Shown here: positions 58,778-64,000 of the stretch, one piece after another
Numbering within the stretch: position 1 is the stretch's first letter
Layout of the letters: the number at the start of each line of letters is the position of its first letter
Origin: Lycorma delicatula
Taxonomy: Eukaryota; Arthropoda; Insecta; Hemiptera; Fulgoridae
Reading direction: 5' to 3'
NCBI RefSeq assembly: GCF_047948215.1
Contig: NC_134467.1
Span: forward strand, 33,744,020 to 33,808,019
Length of the DNA stretch: 64,000 bases
Position numbers and translations under genes: made by a program
Notes under the pieces: model-generated
The model's input: the letters and a program-made list of their open reading frames with translations, nothing else
Databases searched by the model: none
Told to the model about the DNA's origin: nothing

Positions 58778-59078
58778 ACCAACCCACGGCTTGGTCTAAT
58801 GATGAATGCGTCTTTCCAAATCAACTGATTTGGAAGTCGAGAGTTCCAGCGTTCAAGTCCTAGTAATGGCAGTTATTTTGATACGGATTTGAATACTAGA
58901 TCGTGGATACCGGTGTTCTTTGGTGGTTGGGTTTCAATTAACCACACATCTCAGGAATGGTCGAACTGAGAATGTACAAGACTACACTTCATTTACACTC
59001 ATACATATCATCCTCATTCATCCTCTGAAGAATTATCTAAACGGTACTTACCGGAGGCTAAACAGGAAAAAGAAAAGT
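58778..59078 (+). repeat. SINE-A, full length, beside or inside a LINE relic
   Basis: Head acccacggcttggtctaatg, core aaatcaactgatttgg, B box gcgttcaagtcc, body, and tail ggaggctaaacaggaaaaag. No convincing target duplication was found, so one flank may have been lost. Confidence 0.85.
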
Positions 59079-59460
59079 TGATGTGGTGGGACTTTTCTTG
59101 GTAGAATGTTTTTCTAGCAAGTCTGTTCAACTCGTCTAACTCTGTTTCACTGTATTTTATTATACCTAACGTATACGTGAGTACTGGTACTGCATATGTA
59201 TTCACTGCCTTCATTTTATTTCCCCCATTAAGTTCCGATTTTAAAAATAATTTTGTAATCTCTTTTCATACGTTTTCTTAAATTTTTCCTTAATGGCTTT
59301 GTGCTCCAATTTTATAGTTTGATCACATCCTAGTACATGTCCTCTTCCTTTCATTGCTTCTATGCTACTCTGAGCCTGCAGGTCGTAATTCTGCGCCTGG
59401 TGGAACTTTCCCTTCACAATAGCGTTTATTATGCATTTACTTATTCCTAGCTCCATTTTA
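59079..59460 (-). mobile_element. LINE relic, reverse transcriptase C-terminal part
   Basis: The minus strand reads MELGISKCIINAIVKGKFHQ, LEHKAIKEKFKKTYEKRLQ, then, after a frameshift near 59225, LNGGNKMKAVNTYAVPVLTY, TLGIIKYSETELDELNRLAR and KTF. The AVNTYAVPVLTY block is a hallmark of one group of insect non-LTR retrotransposons, different from the RTE-like LINE elsewhere in the window. Both ends are truncated; the SINE-A at 58778 abuts its right-hand (C-terminal) side. Confidence 0.75.
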
Positions 59461-59899
59461 ATGTCATCACTTATTATTATTATTATTATTTAAGTGTTAA
59501 TTAGTAGTAAGATGTATCACATAACAGTAATAAATACATTTTTTATTAATATCAGGTGTAATAGTTATTTTTTAACTGTGAATATCTATAGCCAACCTAA
59601 ACATCCAGTTATCAATGAAATGTCTAGTAAGATTTTCCCCAAGGAACATTATTATTATTACTGTTACCTCACTTAATTAATTTATAACAAAGTTATAATC
59701 ACTAAATACTACTTCTGCTAAATACTTAGAATAATTTAATATAATTTATTTACTTTATGTTTTAGCTGTTTTTACGGCATATTTTTTTAATTATTGAAAG
59801 TTTTTTCCACCACTATGGAAACTTAGATTTAATTTACAAAATCGATATTTACATATTTTATTAAATCTTATATCACTGCGTTTGAACCCATTTGATAAC
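59461..59899. other. No feature recognised
   Basis: AT-rich sequence with a short (ATT)n run at 59472-59490. Confidence 0.45.
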
Positions 59900-59910
59900 T
59901 TACACCGTTA

Positions 59911-60085
59911 CTGAGCCAGCCTCGGTGGCGTCAGTAGTACCGTCTCGATCTTTCATCTGGAGGTCCCGGGTTCGAATCCCGGTCAGACATGCCATTTTCA
60001 CTGGCTACTTGTCATTCATCTCATCCTCTGAAGTAATACAGGTGATCTGGAAGTAAATTTCCAGTGGTCCCGGAGGTTAAAAAAA
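59911..60085 (+). repeat. SINE-B, full length, with 11 bp target duplication
   Basis: Head gcctcggtggcgtcagtagt, tctttcatctggaggtcccg, B box ggttcgaatcccgg, tcagacatgccattttcac, and tail ctcatcctctgaagtaatac ... cccggaggtt plus an A run. Duplication ttacaccgtta on both sides. Confidence 0.9.
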
Positions 60086-60337
60086 ATTACACCGTTATTA
60101 AGTAATGATTATTATTATAAATTTTGGCAGTCATTTTTAGGTGAACCTGATGGCCGATTGCCGGACATTCGTATATTTTTGCCTAAATCAAAATCCAAGA
60201 CAAAAAGTATTCATATACATATATATTGAATTCAATAACGAACAGTTTGTTTGTTGAAAAGTTAAACATATTTAGATTTGTTAAACCTTAATATATCGGT
60301 AAATTGTAAAATTATATTTTGTTAGATAGCATATAAT

Positions 60338-60785
60338 AATTTTTGAAAGTATATGTTTGGAGTATCACTTTATATGGAAGTGAAGCTTGGACAATTGGAG
60401 TATCTGAAAAAAAAAAGATTAGAAGCTTTTGAAATGTGGTGCTACAGGAGAATGTTAAAAATCAGATGGGTGGATAAAGTGACAAATGAGGAGGTATTGC
60501 GGCAAATAGATGAAGAAAGAAGCATTTGGAAAAATATAGTTAAAAGAAGAGACAGACTTATAGGCCACATACTAAGGCATCCTGGAATAGTCGCTTTAAT
60601 ATTGGAAGGACAGGTAGAAAGAAAAAATTGTGTAGGCCGTCCACGTTTGGAATATGTAAAACAAATTGTTAGGGATGTAGAATGTAGGGTGTATACTGAA
60701 ATGAAACGACTAGCACTAGATAGGGAATATTGGAGAGCTGCATCAAACCAGTCAAATGACTGAAGACAAAAAATAAGAAAAAAAA
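60338..60785 (+). mobile_element. RTE-like LINE, 5'-truncated, recent insertion
   Basis: About 450 bp of LINE 3' end with an uninterrupted frame of 136 codons (60353-60763) ending LALDREYWRAASNQSND, a stop, then acaaaaaataag and an A run. The duplication agatagcatataa lies at 60326-60337 (approximately) and 60786-60798. With the clean frame and clean duplication this is one of the youngest insertions here. The product is only a C-terminal piece and not functional. Confidence 0.92.
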
Positions 60786-60798
60786 AGATAGCATATAA

Positions 60799-61222
60799 AT
60801 TAATTTAACATTGAACAAAACGATATGATATTTATTCAAATACGCGTATAATTTTAAATAACAATAAAAATCATTCTGGTAATTTGACAGTCGAGTTCTG
60901 TAATAGAGAAATATTTACTATAAATTCTGGATGAATTTTTTATCACTACTCAACTGAAAATATTGTATATTAATAAATAAGAGTTATAAATATATATTGC
61001 TATTATAAAAATACATTTTATAAAATATAAATTTTCTAATATAAAAAAATACATTCAATAAAAAAAAAAAAAAAAAAATACATAATCTCTAACTTTTCCA
61101 AATATTATAAAATGTAATAGAAAAAAACTATTGCTACTCGGATAAAAATGTCCCATCGAGATTTTCTGACTCATGGGATTACAAAAAGCTTCTTATAAAA
61201 TATATGTGTGTGAGTGTTTGTG

Positions 61223-61257
<35 letters not shown>

Positions 61258-61540
61258 TGGCCTCAATTTCGCTTAATATCTCAGTAACGGATGGACGTTG
61301 AAACTTGAAATTAGATATTATGACGTCTGTATACGTCTATAATCAAAATATTGATTCTATTAAAGTTTTTAAAAAAAAAAATTACGAAAGGTAAATTTTT
61401 ATTCTGTTTTTAATATTATTATCCTTAACCTTTACCACAAATACTAGAAATGTATGAATTTCAAACTGTGTTAGTTTTTATTTATTCTATTGTAATTTAA
61501 TAGTTATCTGTACAACTGAACAAAACTTCAAACCCCCCCT
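60799..61540. other. No feature recognised, apart from a (GT)n microsatellite
   Basis: AT-rich sequence. GT repeats at 61204-61254 (about 24 units, imperfect at the left). Confidence 0.6.
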
Positions 61541-61544
61541 CCCA

Positions 61545-61975
61545 TTACTTGAGATTGATATATATGACCTGTAAATGAGGTATAGTCTTGTACAAACTCA
61601 GGCCGACAATTCCTGAGATGTGTGGTTAATTGAATCCAAACCATCAAAGTGACAGCCTCCGTGGCGCGAGTGGTAGCGTTTCGGTCTTTCATCCGGAGGT
61701 CCCGGATTCGAATCCCGGTCTGACTTAGCATTTTCATACACAATACAAATCATTCACCTCATCCTCTAAGCAATATCTAACGGTGTTCCTGGAGGTTAAA
61801 CAAAAAAATAAAAACCATCAAAATACAACGGTATCCACTGTCTAGTATTCAAATCCATATATAAAATTAATTAATTTTTTAAAAAATTTGAACCTCCAAA
61901 TCTTCGACTTCGAAAATGAACTATTAAACAAGTGATTTGAGAAACTAATTAATCACTAAACCAGTCCGGTGGGCT
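61545..61975 (-). repeat. SINE-A, old copy, interrupted by SINE-B
   Basis: Body at 61545-61650 (gtaaatgaggtatagtcttg, attcctgagatgtgtggtta) and 61813-61975 (gtatccactgtctagtattc; head taaaccagtccggtgggct). The core palindrome is eroded to aagtgatttgag. SINE-B sits between, flanked by a duplication of SINE-A sequence. Confidence 0.85.
61651..61812 (+). repeat. SINE-B, full length, nested in SINE-A
   Basis: Head gcctccgtggcgcgagtggt, ctttcatccggaggtcccgg, B box attcgaatcccgg, tctgacttagcattttcat, and tail ctcatcctctaagcaatatc ... ctggaggttaaac plus an A run. A 10 bp duplication aaccatcaaa from SINE-A lies on both sides. Confidence 0.9.
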
Positions 61976-62717
61976 AAAATAAATATAGTTTATCAATTAA
62001 AAATTATTGTTTAATTTGTAAAAAAAAAAATTGAGAAATTTTGAGATTTTAAGTTGGTATCATTAATCATTTCATAAAATAATAAATCAATGAAAAAGGA
62101 AACAATTGTGTATTAACAAAAGAATAAATTTTTTGGTTTATGGTATTTAATGGGCAACATATTTTATTGAAAGAAAAAAATGGGTGAGATAAAATTAATG
62201 AGAAGAGTGGAGAGAAAAAAGAAGAAAGAACACTTTGTGCTATGGTGAAACGGAAATGATCTCCTCGGGGATTCGTAAATACAGTATCCTAGTTGTAGCA
62301 ATAAAAAAAAAATCTAGTGTTGAAAAGAAAGAATAGATTTTGAAAATAAATACAATTTTAGGATAGGTTAAGAAAAAATGAATCTGAGTTTATTTATTGG
62401 TAAAGTGATTTTGTATATAAATTGTCATAATTAAATAAATGATATTGTATGTCAAGTCTTATAGAAAAGAACATAATCAAAATAATATGAAATATGCCAG
62501 ATTGAATTAGGTGTCTAGTTTTCAGATAATCAAAGTGTACATATGTAAAACAGTCTGGTCATATAAAAATGGTCTTTTATTTATAACTTAATATTAATAA
62601 TAAGGATATAAGATTTTTTTTTAAAATATTTTTTCATTACAGAAAATATTTTAAAATATTTTTTCAACTATTAGTACAAGTCCTGACCGTTTGTTACATC
62701 TTCGTAAATACTTTATA
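61976..62717. other. No feature recognised
   Basis: AT-rich sequence without recognisable elements. Confidence 0.45.
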
Positions 62718-62719
62718 TA

Positions 62720-64000
62720 CGAGGTGCGACAATAAAGTAATGAGACTGATTTTTCTTTGCAAGATGTGGCAACCCTGCAGCTTGCGTAGGCACACCATAT
62801 TTGACCTTGGTCTGTAAGCTACTTCTAGTCCAAGCGGCACATTGATGCAACTGCTAAGTCGTGAGTTGTGCTGTAATAAGTGAACACGTGTTTGTGTCCC
62901 TCGTCACATCTTTTTGGAAAACTTGTGTTGTTTGAAAATTATGTCTCTTGACCGCCATTTTGACTCTTGGAAATAGAAAAAAGTCGCAAAGAGCAATATC
63001 TGGTGAATAAGGTGGCTGTGGTAGTACTGAAATTTGTTTTGAGGTTAAAAATTGGTGTACTGATAGAGCAGTATGGGATGGCGCATTATCGTGATGCAGA
63101 ATCCAATTATCAGCAATGTTGGTACGGACACGAAGAACTCGTTTACGAAGTCTTTCTAAAATTTCTTTGTAGAAATATCGGTTAACTGTTTGTCCAGGAG
63201 GCACCCACTCTTTATGAACAATTCCCTTGTAATCGAAGAAGCACACAAGCATGCGTTTCACTTTTGACTTTGACATGAGAGCTTTTTTTGGTCTGGGTGA
63301 TCCCTATGAGCACCATTGCGAACTTTGGCGTTTTGTCTCTGGATCACATTGAAAAACCCAACCTTCATCACCAGTGATAACACGGCTCAACAAATCTGGA
63401 TTGATTTCCGTTTGCTCTAACAGATTGGCTGCCACATTTTTCCGTGTTTCTCGCTGTTGTGTTTTTGGGGACCATTTTTGCAAAAATCTTTCTCGTACCA
63501 AGATCTTCAGTTAATATTAGACGAACCGTTTCTCGATCGATGTTGAGTTCTTCTGCGATCATTTTCACGGATAATCTTCGATCAGATCGTACGATTTCAC
63601 GCACCCTGGTCAAGTTGACATCTGTCCGTGAGGTTGATGGTCGTCCACTGCGGTCTTCATCTTCGACATTCGTTCTGTCTTCACTAAAAATTTTATGCCA
63701 CCGAAAAACTTGAGCTCTTGACATAACCTCCTCTCCAAAAGCCTTCTGAAGCTTACCATAAGTTGTCGTCGCGTTTTCACTCGATTTAACGCAAAAAGAA
63801 ATGGCATACCGTTGCGCAATATTTTGCGGTTTCATTTCTGTGACGAGAGACACGTGTTCACTTATTACAGCACAACTCACGACTGAGCTGTTGCATCAAT
63901 GTGCCGCTTGGACTGGAAGTAGCTTATAGACCAAGGTCAAAGACGGTGTGCCTACGCAAGTGCAGGGTTGCCACATCTTGCAAGGAAAAATCAGTCTCAT
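62720..64000 (-). mobile_element. Mariner with its 3' end replaced by an inverted copy of its 5' end; right tip cut by the window
   Basis: The left end starts cgaggtgcgacaataaagta after TA at 62718-62719. The segment 62740-62907 is the reverse complement of 63840-64000 with few differences (ttgcaagatgtggcaaccct, agtccaagcggcacattgat, taataagtgaacacgtgt). In an ordinary mariner only about 30 bp are inverted. Here about 188 bp are, reaching to a few bases before the transposase start. The right end lacks about 20 bp because the window stops. Confidence 0.88.
62854..63835 (-). pseudogene. Mariner transposase, DD34D, C-terminus lost
   Basis: Read from MKPQNIAQRYAISFCVK (ATG at 63835-63833): N-terminal helix-turn-helix (FGEEVMSRAQVFRWHKIFSE, DEDRSGRPSTSRTDVN), second helix-turn-helix (IAEELNIDRETVRLILTEDL), a frameshift near 63475, then VITGDEGWVFQCDPETKRQS (first Asp). 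A stop replaces the Lys of CSKGSPRPKKA at about 63304. GIVHKEWVPPGQTVNRYFYK, WILHHDNAPSHTALSVHQF (second Asp) and YSPDIALCDFFLFPRVK follow; the third Asp is 34 residues after the second, so the catalytic triad is intact. The last part of the protein is replaced by read-through of the inverted 5' end (VTRDTNTCSLITAQLTT). Confidence 0.9.

Noticed and set aside
58778..59078. Target duplication for this SINE-A
   Set aside because: Flanks (ttgtcgacc and ttgatgtgg) are too dissimilar to call a duplication.
1..64000. CRISPR array, phage, bacterial insertion or integrated virus
   Set aside because: No regularly spaced short repeats and no bacterial or viral protein motif were seen; all coding similarity is to one GPCR, LINEs and DNA transposons.
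47040..64000. Further 5' exons of mGluR
   Set aside because: I looked for lobe 1 and signal peptide motifs in both strands but saw none with splice borders; they probably lie outside the window, though a very short exon could be missed.

Overview
The window looks like nuclear DNA of an arthropod, most likely an insect and perhaps a hemipteran. It is strongly AT-rich. Its one host gene is split by large introns, and almost everything else is transposable-element sequence. I see no operon, CRISPR array, phage or bacterial gene cluster. The taxon is inferred from the insect-like metabotropic glutamate receptor (mGluR) and the element families present, not from a marker gene.

Host gene: six consecutive coding exons of an mGluR-type class C GPCR lie on the minus strand at 47038-46787, 28215-27934, 12345-12196, 5452-5319, 4800-4475 and 2424-2262. 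Every junction has GT/AG splice sites and the reading phase matches across all five introns. Together they encode the second lobe of the glutamate-binding domain, the cysteine-rich domain, TM1-TM3, the second intracellular loop and the start of TM4. The 5' exons (signal peptide, lobe 1) should lie beyond 64000 and the 3' exons (TM5-TM7, tail) to the left of position 1. Positions 1-47 kb are therefore mGluR introns, and 47-64 kb is either a further 5' intron or upstream sequence.

Mobile DNA: (1) SINE-A, a tRNA-like SINE of about 290-305 bp with about 17 copies, many with clear 10-17 bp target-site duplications (TSDs). (2) SINE-B, a second tRNA-like SINE with nine copies, whose 3' tail resembles that of SINE-A. 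(3) An 840 bp GC-rich composite element at 39920-40759 that starts with a SINE-A head and ends with a SINE-A tail. (4) Tc1/mariner-like elements at 23.3, 26.0, 29.5, 41.4, 47.2, 54.3, 57.4 and 62.7 kb, all broken. (5) LINE fragments of at least three kinds, including three close relatives of one RTE-like LINE. (6) A decayed piggyBac-like transposase at 13.7-14.7 kb. (7) Foldback or MITE-like long inverted repeats at 6.4, 8.5, 9.2 and 45.7 kb. (8) Several unclassified dispersed repeats (families C, D, E, F and G).

Nested insertions give a relative order of activity. Examples are SINE-A inside SINE-A, SINE-B inside SINE-A, SINE-A inside a Tc1-like element and inside a MITE, and an RTE LINE and a Tc1-like element inside family E. 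The most unusual observations are the composite SINE-flanked element, the common 3' tail of two SINE families, a mariner whose 3' end is replaced by an inverted copy of its 5' end, and a hairpin with arms of about 430 bp just inside an mGluR intron.
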